From: Eublepharis macularius
Taxonomy: Eukaryota; Chordata; Lepidosauria; Squamata; Eublepharidae
DNA: 64,000 bases
Assembly (NCBI RefSeq): GCF_028583425.1
Contig: NC_072801.1
Coordinates: 56,993,766 to 57,057,765 of the forward strand
Direction of reading: 5' to 3'
Of the stretch, positions 55,201 through 64,000 are shown in pieces. Positions within the stretch are counted from its first letter, which is position 1; every line of letters begins with the position of its first letter. The position numbers and the translations under genes are program-made. The notes below the pieces were generated by a model. That model did no database searches. It saw only the letters and a list, made by a program, of their open reading frames with translations, and was not told the DNA's origin.

Positions 55201-56318
55201 TTAAAGATTGCTTACAGTCTACAATGGGAAGAAAATATGAAAATATGCCTTAATAAAAATGGGCCATGACACCCATTGAAGCAGGTGGGTGGGATCACAG
55301 TTGACTTCACAAATATCCTCATTCATCTACCTCTTCAGAACTGAAAATTAGAAAAACATTTTCTACCACAGTCAATAGTGAGTTTTAGGCACTTTTTAAG
55401 ACTTTTTTTTCTTTCACAGACATGAATGACTGCTATAAATGCCCAGATGAAAAATTTCCGAGCAAACCCCAGGATTCATGTATTACTAAAGACATCTCTT
55501 TCTTGTCTTATGAAGATCCCTTGGGACTCAGCTTAGCCATTTTTGCTCTCTCTCTCTCTTTGATCACAGCTCTGGTGTTGGGAACATTTATAAAGCACCG
55601 GAACACTCCCATTGTGAAAGCAAACAACCGGAGCCTCACCTACACTCTCCTCGTCTCCCTTCTGCTCTGCTTCCTTTGTGCCTTGCTGTTCATTGGCCAG
55701 CCTGAGGTGGGGACATGCCTCCTCCGTCAAACTGCCTTTGGCATCATCTTTTCAGTGGCCATTTCTTGCATACTGGCAAAGACCATCACCGTGGTGCTGG
55801 CTTTCATGGCTACCAAACCAGGAAGCAGGATGAGGAAATGGATGGGGAAACGACTGGCCAACTCCATTGTTCTTTCCTGCTCCCTTGTCCAAGGAGGACT
55901 TTGTGCTGTGTGGCTAGTAACATCTCCTCCATTCCCAGATGTTGACATGTACTCAGTCACTGAAGAAATAACACTAGAATGTAATGAAGGGTCTATGGTT
56001 CTGTTTTACTGTGTGTTGGGATATCTGAGTTTCCTGGCCATCATTAGCTTCACTGTAGCCTTTCTAGCCAGGAAGCTGCCTGATGCTTTCAATGAAGCCA
56101 AGTTTATCACCTTCAGCATGTTGGTCTTTTGCAGTGTATGGTTGTCCTTTGTTCCAACCTACTTGAGCTCAAAGGGGAAATACATGGTAGCTGTGGAGAT
56201 CTTTTCTATCTTGGCCTCAAGTGCTGGGCTTCTGCTTTTAATTTTTTCCCCTAAATGCTATATTCTTTTGCTGCATCCCAATTTAAACAGCAGAGAAAGA
56301 TTAATAAGGGGGAAATAG
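37039..56318 (+). CDS. Vomeronasal type-2 receptor (V2R) gene 2, six exons, intact
   Basis: Paralogue of gene 1 with identical exon structure. Exons are 37,039-37,253, 38,895-39,186, 40,978-41,838, 51,117-51,353, 51,875-52,001 and 55,420-56,318. All borders are GT/AG, phases agree, and the joined frame is 876 aa without a stop. Signal peptide ~1-18 ([12 protein letters not shown]), ligand-binding domain ~25-535, nine-cysteine linker ~536-593, 7TM ~600-860 ending [14 protein letters not shown]. The usual FPKCY is SPKCY here. The gene spans 19 kb because intron 3 (9.3 kb) took up an L1 and intron 5 (3.4 kb) a CR1, a SINE and a MITE. The 7TM exon is close to that of gene 1, while the ectodomain is more diverged, as expected for ligand-selective paralogues. 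It is probably functional. Confidence 0.92.
37259..37302 (+). repeat. (TTTA)n/(TTTG)n simple repeat
   Basis: Tetranucleotide run immediately after the exon 1 donor of V2R gene 2. Confidence 0.85.
37555..37650 (-). repeat. Old tRNA-derived SINE remnant in V2R gene 2 intron 1
   Basis: AGAGATGGATCCTAGGACTTTCTGAGCGCAAAG is the counterpart of 25,545-25,640 at the same relative place in gene 1, so it was present before the genes duplicated. Confidence 0.55.
38217..38303. mobile_element. Short palindromic MITE-like repeat
   Basis: Two ~40-bp arms are complementary: AGTCCTAAGCAGATTTACTC and, inverted, AATCCTAAACACAGTTACTT, meeting near AAACCCATTT/AAATCAATGGG. The end motif AATCCTAA resembles the Harbinger terminus at 15,678, so relationship to that superfamily is possible. 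Confidence 0.6.
38410..38825. other. GC-rich block in V2R gene 2 intron 1
   Basis: About 400 bp of much higher GC than the surroundings lie directly upstream of exon 2 and have no counterpart in gene 1. An inserted element is likely, but no termini or family are recognised. Confidence 0.4.
38895..39186 (+). CDS. V2R gene 2 exon 2
   Basis: Acceptor CATTTTAG, donor [28 protein letters not shown] is identical to gene 1, and it ends [15 protein letters not shown]. Confidence 0.93.
39956..40134 (+). mobile_element. Short interspersed repeat with 9-bp target duplication and hammerhead-like core
   Basis: It is flanked by TCTATAGAA at 39,947-39,955 and 40,135-40,143. It ends in CTAACACGGCTAACTCCTC, a tail common in amniote genomes and shared with 17,270-17,457. 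CTGACGA (40,014), a GAGAA/TTCTC stem, GAAA (40,038) and a GC-TTAT-GC hairpin make a hammerhead-like core, but a convincing stem I is missing. 39,187-39,946 is intron without recognised content. Confidence 0.65.
40530..40745 (+). repeat. tRNA-related SINE in V2R gene 2 intron 2
   Basis: AGTGAGGTATAGTGGTTAAAG (A-box side), GGTTTGAATCCC (B-box) and an end with GGGTTCCCATTGGGGAGAAAGG. This is the best-preserved member of this family in the window. Confidence 0.8.
40978..41838 (+). CDS. V2R gene 2 exon 3
   Basis: 287 codons; acceptor CCTCTAG, donor CAG|GTAAAG. Contains [30 protein letters not shown] and [20 protein letters not shown]. Confidence 0.94.
41839..44711. other. V2R gene 2 intron 3, left part, unassigned
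   Basis: No exon, RT or transposase is seen. 42,600-43,900 is locally purine-rich with a minus-strand AATAAA near 42,940, which could be an old LTR-type or other repeat, but no termini were found. Only short chance ORFs are present. Confidence 0.4.
44978..45808. mobile_element. Non-autonomous hAT element inside the L1, 8-bp target duplication
   Basis: The left end is TAGACATGGGCACGAACC and the right end is the complement of TAGACAAGGGCATGAACC. TTCCAAAG flanks it at 44,970-44,977 and 45,809-45,816. It is 831 bp with no transposase. The L1 reading continues across the duplication, so the order of events is L1 first, then hAT. Confidence 0.93.
45817..49409 (-). pseudogene. L1 ORF2 remnants (endonuclease, RT, C-terminal domain)
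   Basis: The open pieces are endonuclease 49,409-48,813, pre-RT 48,289-48,005, RT fingers/palm 47,971-47,423 and the C-terminal part from 46,836. The last piece runs on into the hAT MITE at 45,808, which replaces the native end and appends foreign codons. The displaced native end is readable at 44,970-44,840 beyond the MITE. Confidence 0.82.
49921..51116. other. V2R gene 2 intron 3, right part
   Basis: AT-rich, no gene supported. 49,955-49,980 has a short GA-rich run. The L1 5' junction lies near 49,920 but no target duplication could be matched. Confidence 0.4.
51117..51353 (+). CDS. V2R gene 2 exon 4
   Basis: 79 codons from [12 protein letters not shown] to WPRWFNQ; acceptor TATCTAG, donor CAG|GTAAGG. 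Three codons longer than gene 1, around [11 protein letters not shown]. Confidence 0.92.
51875..52001 (+). CDS. V2R gene 2 exon 5 (cysteine-rich linker)
   Basis: 127 bases; acceptor TTTATCAG, donor AAGG|GTAAG. Keeps all six exon-5 cysteines ([17 protein letters not shown]). Confidence 0.93.
52776..53960 (+). CDS. CR1 ORF2 C-terminal part (reverse transcriptase), open fragment
   Basis: About 394 codons are open: [32 protein letters not shown] (RT motif A), [32 protein letters not shown] (catalytic F-A-DD box) and the CR1 C-terminus [20 protein letters not shown]. The endonuclease and the first RT motifs are missing by 5' truncation, so it has no native start and is not expected to be expressed. 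It shares sense with the host gene but lies within intron 5. Confidence 0.85.
   Translation: MIRGSKHGFVPNRSCQTNLVSFFDRVTSLLDRGNSVDVIYLDFSKAFDKVPHDILMGKLEDCGVDYRTVRWIGNWLEDRTQRVVVNGVSSDWREVSSGVLQGSVLGPVLFNIFINDLDEGVEGLLIKFADDTKLGAVANTQEDRIKIQQDLNTLEKWAAVNRMQFNKDKCTVLHLGHKNEKHKYWMGDTLLGSSIYERDLGVRVDCKPNMSSQCDAVAKKANSILGCIKGAIALKSQEVIAPLYTALVRPHQEYCVQFWRSCFKKDVDKIERGQRRATRMIRDLATEPYEERLRALGMFSLEKRRLRGDMIALFKYLKGCHLGEGKELFQLAAEGRTRSSGLKLHAQRYCLDIRKSFFTVRVVQKWNQLPREVVSSPSLAVFKKRLDDYLSEML
52776..54038 (+). mobile_element. CR1 LINE, 5'-truncated, in V2R gene 2 intron 5
   Basis: It begins mid reverse transcriptase and ends in the CR1-type tail TATGATTCTATGATTCTATG at 54,019-54,038. Sequence quality and its long open frame point to a recent insertion. 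52,002-52,775 is intron with nothing recognised, except a 16-base direct repeat (CTGAAGGACCACTCAG) just before the element. Confidence 0.92.
54288..54505 (-). repeat. tRNA-derived SINE
   Basis: The complement reads GGCCATGGCTCAGTAGCAGA (A-box), GGTCCCAGGTTCAATCCC (B-box), then GGAGAGCCACTGCCAGTCTG and AATACTGACCTTGAAGGACC. This is a common squamate SINE layout. It lies in V2R gene 2 intron 5. Confidence 0.82.
54527..55005. mobile_element. MITE with ~40-bp terminal inverted repeats
   Basis: The left end CAGAGCCGAACCACACGATAC...AATTACACA matches the complement of the right end, TAGAGCCAAACCAGACAATAC...AATTACACA. It is ~480 bp, non-coding, with internal CpG. No exact target duplication was resolved, so hAT membership is only suggested by the ends. 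It abuts the SINE. Confidence 0.7.
55420..56318 (+). CDS. V2R gene 2 exon 6 (seven-transmembrane domain)
   Basis: Acceptor TTTCACAG. It starts [15 protein letters not shown] and contains seven TM helices nearly identical to gene 1 ([20 protein letters not shown]). It ends with a TAG stop after LIRGK, four codons shorter than gene 1. Confidence 0.95.
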
Positions 56319-56439
56319 TCACAGCAGATAATGGCCATTGCTTTAGGAACTGAGACATATGTTTCTAAACATTGAAATGTTCCTGACAGTTTGAGGCCAA
56401 GCAGCTCTCTGGTGAAAAAATATCAGTGTAGTAGTGTTT

Positions 56440-57040
56440 TTGATGCTTACTAAATCAGGAAGCAGCATGCGGCCAACTCTATTGTTCTTCACTTATCCCT
56501 TATCCAAGCAGTCATTTGTGCTATGTGGTTTGTAATATCTGCATGTTTTATTGTATTGTTAAAAATCTGACATGGTTTTAATTTTTAAAATATTTCAGTA
56601 ACTTGATGTTTGTCACCCTGGGGATCCTGTTTGGGTGGGGAAATGACATATATGTGTTTTAAATAAATAAATTGTACTGGAGGGTACTGAGGGATCCAGG
56701 ATTGCACTTTATGCCATCTTAGGCTACCCAGGCTCCCTGGCCTTTGTCTGAATCCTTGTGGTTTTTCTTGCCAGGCCACTGCCTGACAGTTTCAAATATG
56801 CTAAGTTTATCTCCTTCAACATGCTGATCTGTCATAATATTTGGTTATCCCTTTTGCCAGTCCACCACTATATGACAGTATGTAGTAACTGTCAAGATCG
56901 TCTCTAGTTTATACCTCAGCATTGGGCTGCTGGTTTGCATATTTTAGCCCAGGTACTATTTCTTTTCCTCATTCCTTCCCACAGGTATCCTTATCAAGAA
57001 AAATCAATGGTGCTAATGGAATATCTATGAAAAACTGCTC
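56440..57040 (+). pseudogene. Decayed second V2R 7TM exon downstream of gene 2
   Basis: 56,450-56,540 resembles the intracellular loop to TM4 region (TKSGSSMRP...). 56,775-56,960 gives RPLPDSFKYAKFISFNMLI-like and TM7-like residues (LGCWFAYF). Multiple stops and deletions occur. The end TATCCTTATCAAGAAAAATC matches the end of the relic behind gene 1, so both descend from one ancestral pair. Confidence 0.8.
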
Positions 57041-58057
57041 CACGTCCCCTTGTCAGAGACTTCCGGCTTAGATCTCGAATAACTTCACTGCATGAGTCCA
57101 ATGATGCATGAGTTAAAGCTTTTAACGACCTAAGAGTTCAGTACAGAAAGACTTCCTTGATAGGAATAACTTTTCCCTCCCCCTACTAGGTATATTAAAC
57201 TCTTCAAGCACCACCCACCCTACTTTAACCCCCCCTTTTTTTTGGCCAGGTTCTCATCTATGCAGAGAAAGAAAGTACAGAGAGAGAAAGTAGAATTGTT
57301 ATGATTAAAAATCCTTGGCTATGCCAATAACTGCATTCCTTCTTAGCATCTCACAGCTTCTCAAACTGCATCACCAGCACTCCCAAAGTAAGTCAAAGAT
57401 CCTCATAGCACTCCCAAAGAAGCCCAAAGAAGATCAGGCCTGCAGCACACCAGTGAACCCCAAACCATGATCCTGACACCCCTGACATTCCTGACCCCAG
57501 GGCCATGATCCTGACACCCCTGAAGAGTATTTAAAATTGCAGCCCAAATTATGCATGCTTTGTAAAGTCAGAGACAACCAGGCCATTACAGAACTTCCTT
57601 TTTTTGCATAATTGTTTCATTAATTGGCAGAAGGTTATGTTTCCAAATAAACAAAGGTATCAACCTTGCAGTTTATTAAAATAGGAAAATTATTAATAAG
57701 AGGAACATTCAAGGAAAAAAATTCTTTTGAAGAATACTCTGTAGATTGTAAAGATTTACCCAGACAGGAAAGCTTTAGTTTAATGAGCTAGAGCTATCTG
57801 TAAGAGCTTTAAGTGTTGGATTAAGACAGAGGAGAGTCATGTTCAAATCCTAATTCAGTCATTACACTGACTAGGTGACCTTATGGCAATCTCTCTGTCT
57901 CAGCCTAACTTGTTGTGACAATGAAAATGGTGACTAAAGGGAAACTTCACATTCTGCATTCCAGTGTCAGATTTATGCCCTGTTGCTGGCTTTCCATTGT
58001 AACTGGTTGGCCACTGTGTGAGGGATAAATAGATCAAGCCACTTTAAATGTGGCCAG
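57041..58057 (+). other. Downstream flank of V2R gene 2 with SINE remnant
   Basis: 57,630-57,945 aligns with 35,490-35,795 and 15,060-15,420, including the SINE remnant at 57,795-57,945. The rest is unassigned. The flank ends at the hAT terminus at 58,058. Confidence 0.65.
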
Positions 58058-58230
58058 TAGGGGTGTGCAATTCGGGTTTCAGATACCCGAAAAACCCCCG
58101 AAACAAACCTGTTTTGGGTTGTTTCGGGTTATCTGAAACATTTTGGGTTTTCCGGAACGTTTCGGGTAACCCGAAACAATGATACCTGAAACGTTTCGGG
58201 TTGTTTCGGGGTTTTTTCGGATACCGAGAA
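58058..58230 (+). promoter_or_regulatory. hAT copy B terminal region with palindromic repeats
   Basis: GTTTCGGGT/ACCCGAAAC inverted repeats, including GGAACGTTTCGGGTAACCCG, cluster next to the element end. The CGAAACGTTTCGG core is shared with copy A while the spacers differ, which suggests the core is what is selected. Confidence 0.6.
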
Positions 58231-58989
58231 TCGCCATTTTGATTTTGCTAGGCGTTTGCCTTTACAAGCGTCTAGCAAAATCCTGCTGGAAGCTAAAGCT
58301 TCTTGCAGTCTCTTAGAAGAGGGGAGGGGGGAGAAGGAGTGAGTGACTCACTCCTTCTTTCACCCCTCACCCCTCTTGCATAGGAGGGAATCCTTTGCTT
58401 TGCAAATGCAAGGTGCATTGATAACATTGCACTTTGCATTTGCAAAGCAATGACAGCATGCAGAGATTCCCGCCAAAATGATCAGGTAGGGGAGGGGGAG
58501 CAGGAGGGAGGGTGACTGTAGGAGTGTGTGGGAGGTCATGCAAGGGAGGGAGGACTTTAGGAGTCACCAATCCCACTTCTGCATCCTTCTGCCTGCCAAT
58601 AGATTCAAATCTTTGGCTGAGGCTGCAGCAGGGGATTTAAATTTGTGGCAAGACTGGGACAGCTCTGTTGCTCACTGACTGTTGACTGAGAGAGGACTGA
58701 GAGACCGCACCTGGAGGACATCTGCCTGGAGGATCAACTGTGCTGGACATCCAGAGAGGAGGCCTGGTAGGAATCTTTTTTTTTTAATTTTTGTAAATTT
58801 ATTGATGCTGGGCCAATGTGCTGCTGTGGCCTGCCTCTGCAAAAAGATGTTTCAGTTTAGTCTTGGCATGGCCTGGGGGGACATTTTCAGGTTGGGCAAG
58901 AGAACAATGTTTGGGGGTGGGGGGATTTCAATGATGCTTGTTGTGCTTGCTAGAGTTAATGTTTCCTTTGTTATGCTTGAGTGTGGGCT

Positions 58990-59450
58990 TGATCTAATGT
59001 TTCCCAGGCCTAAAAAACCAGTGTGCCAGCTTCTGGCCTACACAGGCCAGAAGTTCTGCTGGGTGGCTTTGGTGCCTTTCTGCTGGCTGGCACTCACAAT
59101 TATACTTCACAAACACGATTGGTAGCTTGCTTTGCTGTTTCTGGTGCCCTTGATCTAATGCTTCCCAGGCTCTTAAACAAGTGTGCCAGCTTCTGGACTA
59201 CACACAGGCCTGCAGCTCTGCTGGGTGGCTCTGGTGTCTTTCTGCTGGCTGGCACTCACAATTATGCTTCACAAACAGGATTGGTAGCTTGCTTTGCTGT
59301 TTCTGGTGCCCTTGATCTAATGCTTCCCAGGCTCTTAAACAAGTGTGCCAGCTTCTGGACTACACACAGGCCTGCAGCTCTGCTGGGTGGCTCTGGTGTC
59401 TTTCTGCTGGCTGGCACTTACATTTATGCTTCACAAACAGGTTGCAGTTG
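58990..59450 (+). repeat. ~180-bp tandem repeat, about 2.5 units, in hAT copy B
   Basis: GTGTGCCAGCTTCTGG recurs at about 59,020, 59,163 and 59,343. The last two units are nearly identical over ~180 bp. The complement matches parts of the 294-bp units of copy A (CCAGAAG, GCTGGCACAC), so this is the unexpanded state of the same module. Confidence 0.8.
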
Positions 59451-60068
59451 ACTGTTGCTGAGAGACTGCCTTTGTGGATTTCCTCTGGACTGGACTGCAC
59501 CTGGAGGACATCGGCCTGGAGACCTCTGAGTGTGGAGGATCAACTTTGCTGCTGGACATACGGAGAGGAGGACTGGTAGGGATTTTTTTTTTTAAATTTC
59601 TTTTTGGAAATTTATTGCTGCTTCTGGGCCAATCTGCTAGCATATGTTTCAGTTTGGTCTTCATGGCTTGGGCTAGGGGGACATTTTCTGGTTGGGCAAG
59701 AGGACAATGTTTGGGGGTGGGAGGGGGGGTTCAGTACTGCTTGTTGTGCTTGCTTGATTTAATGTTTCCTGTGTTATGCTTGACTGTGGGCTTGATTTAA
59801 TGCTTCCCAGGCTTAAAAATGAGTGTGCCAGTTTCTGGCCCACACAGGCCTGCTCTGCAGGGTGGGTGTGTTGTGTTTTTCCACTGGCTGGGCCTAGCCT
59901 TTCTAGGGGGGGGGGAGGTTCTTGCATGCCACCTGACTTTTAACTCTGGCACAGCTTCCCCACATTGGCTTCATGACTGTCTAGGCCCAAAGCAGATCTG
60001 GGCCTTGACTTTTAGGGGTTGTGTGTGCAGCATGTGTGACTCTGTTAACATTCCAACTTTCTTAACAG

Positions 60069-60130
60069 CATCGTGGAGGAGAGGAGGACCAGCTGCACGA
60101 CTGCCTGAACTTTGCTGGACTGCAGAACTG
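60069..60130 (+). other. Probable non-coding leader exon of hAT transposase, copy B
   Basis: A 62-base block between acceptor TTTCTTAACAG and donor CTG|GTGAGTG, conserved in copy A. Two further donor-like ends (GAGGCCTG|GTAGGA at 58,766 and GAGGACTG|GTAGGG at 59,575) follow repeated GGAGGATCAACT segments and may be alternative first exons. Confidence 0.5.
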
Positions 60131-60804
60131 GTGAGTGAGTCTGTGGGTTTACAGCAGGGTGGGCTTAGGGATGGGTTTTTGCTAGCTTGGGAGGGGGGAG
60201 GTACATTTTCAGAACACCGCATCCACACCCCACACAGACACAACACAGAAACACTGTTCCTGCTAAATAGTGTCTTAGGTAGGTAGGCCAGTTAGTAGGC
60301 ATTCAGTGGCTAATTGCCCTCAACCTAATCAATCAGGAAACCAAGATTAGTTTTTTTAAAACATTAAATAGGGATTCAGCAGGAAAAGCATTAGTGAGTG
60401 AGAGTTAGGTTATATTTGATTTCTACATACAAATTTTGAATAGCTGTTAATAGGCTTCCCATTACTGACCCCCTAACTAGGGTTCCACTGCCCATCTCTG
60501 GCACCCGTGGTGGAGCCAGGCCGGCCCAGGCATACTAGTGTTGTTAGTGTATAAGGCGTTCACTTGTTGTTATTGAGGTATAGGGCCAGCTCAATTCCGG
60601 AGGAATTCAGGTGTTTGGCAGGCTCAGGTCCTCCAACATAAATAGGGTTGTTTAAAAAGAGATTTGAGTGACCATCTCCAAGACAAGTTACAGAGCCACA
60701 AGAAGAACAGATTTAGAAGCAGGTAGATAGGGCTTGAAAACAAAGTGCACCTTTGTTTTCCCTTGGTTTCTGAGTAGTTAGTGTAGCTTCCGTGAGGGGA
60801 AAGG

Positions 60805-63542
60805 ATGGCAGAGAGGAAAGCAGAGAGGGGCCCCGGGGGGAAGGTTAGGGAGAAATCTAGATGGGAGGAGGGGACAGAGAGGGGGACTGCTGCGGCAGCC
60901 CCCCCATCTGAGCAGAGGAGGCCCTCCCCTACACTGCTGCCTTTCACCAGCCTGGCATCTGGTGACAGGAAGAGGGTTTGTAAGGCTCTCTTTCCTGAGG
61001 CAGCTGCTGGAGGGCCACCCCCAACCCGGGTGCGTGAGGCAGGGGCTGGCTCTGGGCAGGGGCCTGCTGCTGAGGCTCCTCCTCCTCCAGTGGTTGCGAG
61101 ACAGCTGCTGGAGGAGGGGCAGCATGTGGTGTCTCCTGGGATGGACGTGGGGCATGTGACTTTTCCATCCCTCATGATCACCCCAGGAACCCAGAGGATG
61201 TTGGAGGAACTGCCCATGAGACCCCCTGTGGGGCGGTCCATTACAGTTTCCTCTGAGGCCAGCAGCAGGCCTCTCGGGGCTGTGCAGGAGGAGAGGATGC
61301 AGGAGGAAGAGGCAGAGACTGTGGTGGAAGAGCCCACATCTCTGCCCCTTCAGCCTCGTCCATCCCCGACTGCCCAGCCGAGAGTGGGACATGGTGTGTC
61401 CGGCCAGAGCACCTCACAGGAGGTGCCTCAGGGTGGGCCCGAAAGCGCTTCTCCTGTGAAGCGTGGGCCGTCCTGTTACTCCAAAATCTGGAAGCACTTC
61501 CAGACAACAGAGGATCCCCGAGCAGCCCAGTGCCTGCATTGTAGGCAGCGCATCAGCTGTGGCAGAGATGTGCACCATCTCTCCTCGTCTGGGATGAGGA
61601 CCCACATGAAGAGGCACCACCAGGCGGTGCTTCTTCAGGAGGAGAGTTCAAGTGGCGCCACACGGCCGGAAGCTAGCCAGGAGGCAGGCTCCTCTGGTGC
61701 TCTCCCCCCAAGGGTTCCTGTAGGGAAGGGACGCCAAGCCTCTCTCCCAGAGATGCTTGGTAAGCAGGGCCCTAGTGTGCCCAGAGAGGGGATCCAGAGG
61801 GCGAGCCGGTGCCTCACGCGCCACATCATCAACATGGTAGCGGTGGATGGGAGACCGTTTTCCATAGTAGAAGACTTTGGCTTCTCAGGGCTGCTCCACG
61901 ATTTCTTTCCCTGGTACGCCGTCCCTGCTCGCACGATATTGAGCAGATCGGTGGTGCCCTCGTTTTACAGGGCTGCCAGGGACCATGTGAAGGCACAGCT
62001 GTCCCGGGTTGCCGGGAGAACTCTGCACTTCACATCCAACATCTGGACCTGCCCAAGTGTGCAGCAAGCGTACCTCTTGCTTATTGCTCACTGGTGGGAA
62101 CCTGAGGCTGTTCTGGGTGGGGGCCGGGGGGAGGTGCCTAGAACAGCTAGTCAGGGAAGGATGGGAGACCACCAGGCCGGCTACTGCAAGGCCTTGCTTC
62201 ATGCCAAGGTGCTCGGCGTGTCCCACACGGCGGAGAACATCACTGCCACCCTGAGGAGACAGTTGGAAGAGTGGGTAGGCCAGGGACCCACCAACGTGGG
62301 ATGCATGGTGATGGACAGTGGCAAGAACATGAGGGCAGCGGCGCATCTAGTTAGCCGAGAGTGCATCTTCTGTGCGGCACACAAACTTCACCTAGTGGTG
62401 AGAGATGCGCTGGGGTTGGGCTCCTCGAAGGAACCCCTTGATACCCGGACTCGTGAACTCCAGTTACTGATCCAGAAATGTCAGAGGCTCATGAGTCACT
62501 TCTCGCGCAGCATGACAGCCACACATGAACTGCGCCAGAGGCAGGTCAGGACAGGTGTGCGAGAGCACGCTCTGATCACTGACAGGAGCACTCGCTGGAA
62601 CTCCACCTGTGCCATGCTTGAGCGCTTGGTGGAGCAGCAGGCTGCACTCCACGCATGGCTCTCCGAGAGCCGCAGTGCGAGTCAGGTGGGTGAGTTCAGC
62701 CTGGAGGATTGGCTCACTGTCACCCAGACAGTGGAGGTCCTGAAGCCCTTCAAGGACTTCACTATGGCGGTCTCGTCAGACACGGTGACCCTTGGTCTGG
62801 TCAGTCCCCTGGTGCACACGCTCCAGAGGAATCTGGCCACCCTTGCAGACCAGGTCGCGCCTCATGCTGACCTCGTTCCAGCGGTGCACGCACTGGTGAG
62901 AAGGCTGCAGCATGGCATAGTTGCCAGGCTAAATCCTCTCACGCAGATCGAGTCATACATGTTGGCGACCATGTGTGACCTGCGCATAAAGGTCAATTTC
63001 GCCGAGCGGGTCGGGAACGGGCTCTGCTCTTGGGTGAGGTGCAGGCAGGCCGAGAGGGGACACCTGTTGACAGGGGGGATGCGAGAGGGGCCCTGCCGTG
63101 TGGGTCCCTCTGACGCCCCCTCTGCGCAGCTGCTGCCGCCTGCCCCGCCCCGCCCCGCCCCGCCACCACCAGATTGCCAATGGAGATGGAGATGCTCCGG
63201 TGGGCCCTCCTCCCCTCTGGGGTCGTGAGGAACGTGAGAGAGGATTTGGCAGAGGCAATGGTCAGGGACTACCTCACGGAGCCCTGCGAGTTGCTCTCCA
63301 CCGATCTGCTCAGCTACTGGGCCAAGAAGGAGTCGGTCTGGCCGGACCTCTCCCTCAAGGTGCATCGCCTGCTCTCATGCCCTCCGACGAGTGTGGAGAG
63401 CAAGCACGTGTTTTCTCATGCGGGCGACATTGTCTGCCCACATCGCACTCACCTTCTCCCACGGAGAGTCGAGCAGTTGACCTTCCTGAAGGTCAACTCT
63501 CGCCTCTTCGATTTCTCAGGACTGGACTTCCAGAGTGACTGA
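60805..63542 (+). pseudogene. hAT transposase copy B, inactivated
   Basis: 807 codons are open from MAERKAERG to a premature stop at 63,228. The remainder continues in another frame from ~63,174 to 63,542. The shift follows a (CCCCG)n expansion near 63,145-63,170. Relative to copy A, FTSDIW is FTSNIW (first catalytic Asp lost), SERVFS is SKHVFS (the likely Glu lost), and a short internal deletion removes about five residues near 63,010. The BED finger and RWNST motif remain. This copy cannot make normal enzyme. Confidence 0.88.
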
Positions 63543-64000
63543 GGTGAGCCCAACTTGTGGCCTGCATCCTCTGCAAGTCCAATACTTTGGAATCGCGCTC
63601 TCCCCTGCATAAAACCCTGTAGACGCAGTTAAAACCGGCCAGTAGAGGGAGGGTGGTTAGGAACCAGTGGCAAAGGGAATCCACCCAGCAATTTGAAAGC
63701 CCCCCCCCAAGGAAATTCAAAACATCTCCCAGCACTGAGACAGACCCTGTGGGACCAAATTTATTCTGAAAAATAACGCCCCAGAAACATGGATTGCCAC
63801 TGGAGGGAGAAATAGTTTAGATAGGGATTGCTTAGGTGGGGATTAGGGAATGGGAAAATGTCAGATCCTGCTGTTTGGAATGTTTAAAATGTTTTTCAGA
63901 GTTGAAATCTTTGTTTAAAAAAAAAGAAACCCCAAAAAAGTTGAAATGTTTTTTAAGAGTTGACATTTTCTTTAAAAAAAAAAAAGTTGTAATAATGTTT
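63543..64000 (+). other. 3' region of hAT copy B
   Basis: It matches 1-1,040 of copy A in inverted form: CCCAACTTGTGGCCTGCATCC next to the stop, then T/A-rich runs with GTTGACATTTTC-like units. No gene is supported. Confidence 0.7.

Larger units (their letters stand above)
58058..64000 (+). mobile_element. hAT DNA transposon, copy B (runs past window end)
   Basis: It starts TAGGGGTGTGCAATTCGGG, a hAT-type end, then has the same modules as copy A in inverted orientation: palindromes, the GACTTTAGGAGTCACCAATCCC segment, leader exons, transposase, and a T/A-rich 3' region. It is shorter than copy A because its tandem array has not expanded. Its right end is outside the window. Confidence 0.87.

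Overview
The window looks like nuclear DNA of a squamate reptile (lizard, gecko or snake). It carries a tandem pair of spliced type-2 vomeronasal receptor (V2R) genes on the + strand. They sit in an AT-rich background full of CR1, L1, Penelope-like, hAT and PIF/Harbinger elements and tRNA-derived SINEs. There are no prokaryotic signals. The squamate assignment is inference from the V2R array and the repeat mix, not from a species marker.

Layout. (1) 1-9,085: one end of a very long autonomous hAT transposon (copy A, minus strand). It has an open transposase frame of 919 codons, a ~294-bp tandem array of about 10 units and a palindrome-rich terminal region; its other end lies off the window. 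(2) 9,086-15,677: a Penelope-like GIY-YIG endonuclease fragment cut by the hAT element, with a hammerhead-like RNA motif downstream, then CR1 and other repeats, a 216-bp near-perfect palindrome, and remnants of decayed V2R duplication units. (3) 15,678-23,697: an 8-kb GC-rich PIF/Harbinger transposon inserted in V2R-array DNA. It encodes an intact two-exon HARBI1-like transposase, an intact three-exon Myb/SANT-like protein, an unrecognised three-exon gene with an intact frame, and possibly a fourth small unit. (4) 24,996-34,459: V2R gene 1, six exons, 877 aa, intact. (5) 37,039-56,318: V2R gene 2, six exons, 876 aa, intact; intron 3 holds a broken L1 and intron 5 holds a CR1. Each gene is followed by a decayed second 7TM exon and an old SINE, so the duplicated unit was larger than one gene. 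(6) 58,058-64,000: a second copy of the hAT (copy B) in the opposite orientation, with a mutated and frameshifted transposase.

How it works together. The two receptors are chemosensory class C GPCRs (Venus-flytrap ligand domain, nine-cysteine linker, 7TM). The transposons are parasites of the array. The Harbinger transposase and Myb-like protein form the usual two-component system of that superfamily (nuclease plus DNA-binding partner), and the third spliced gene is the least explained item in the window. The hAT has a spliced non-coding leader and expanded subterminal repeats, and its two copies flank the V2R pair as inverted repeats.

Exon boundaries were read by eye from GT/AG sites, phase agreement and comparison between copies; no search was run.
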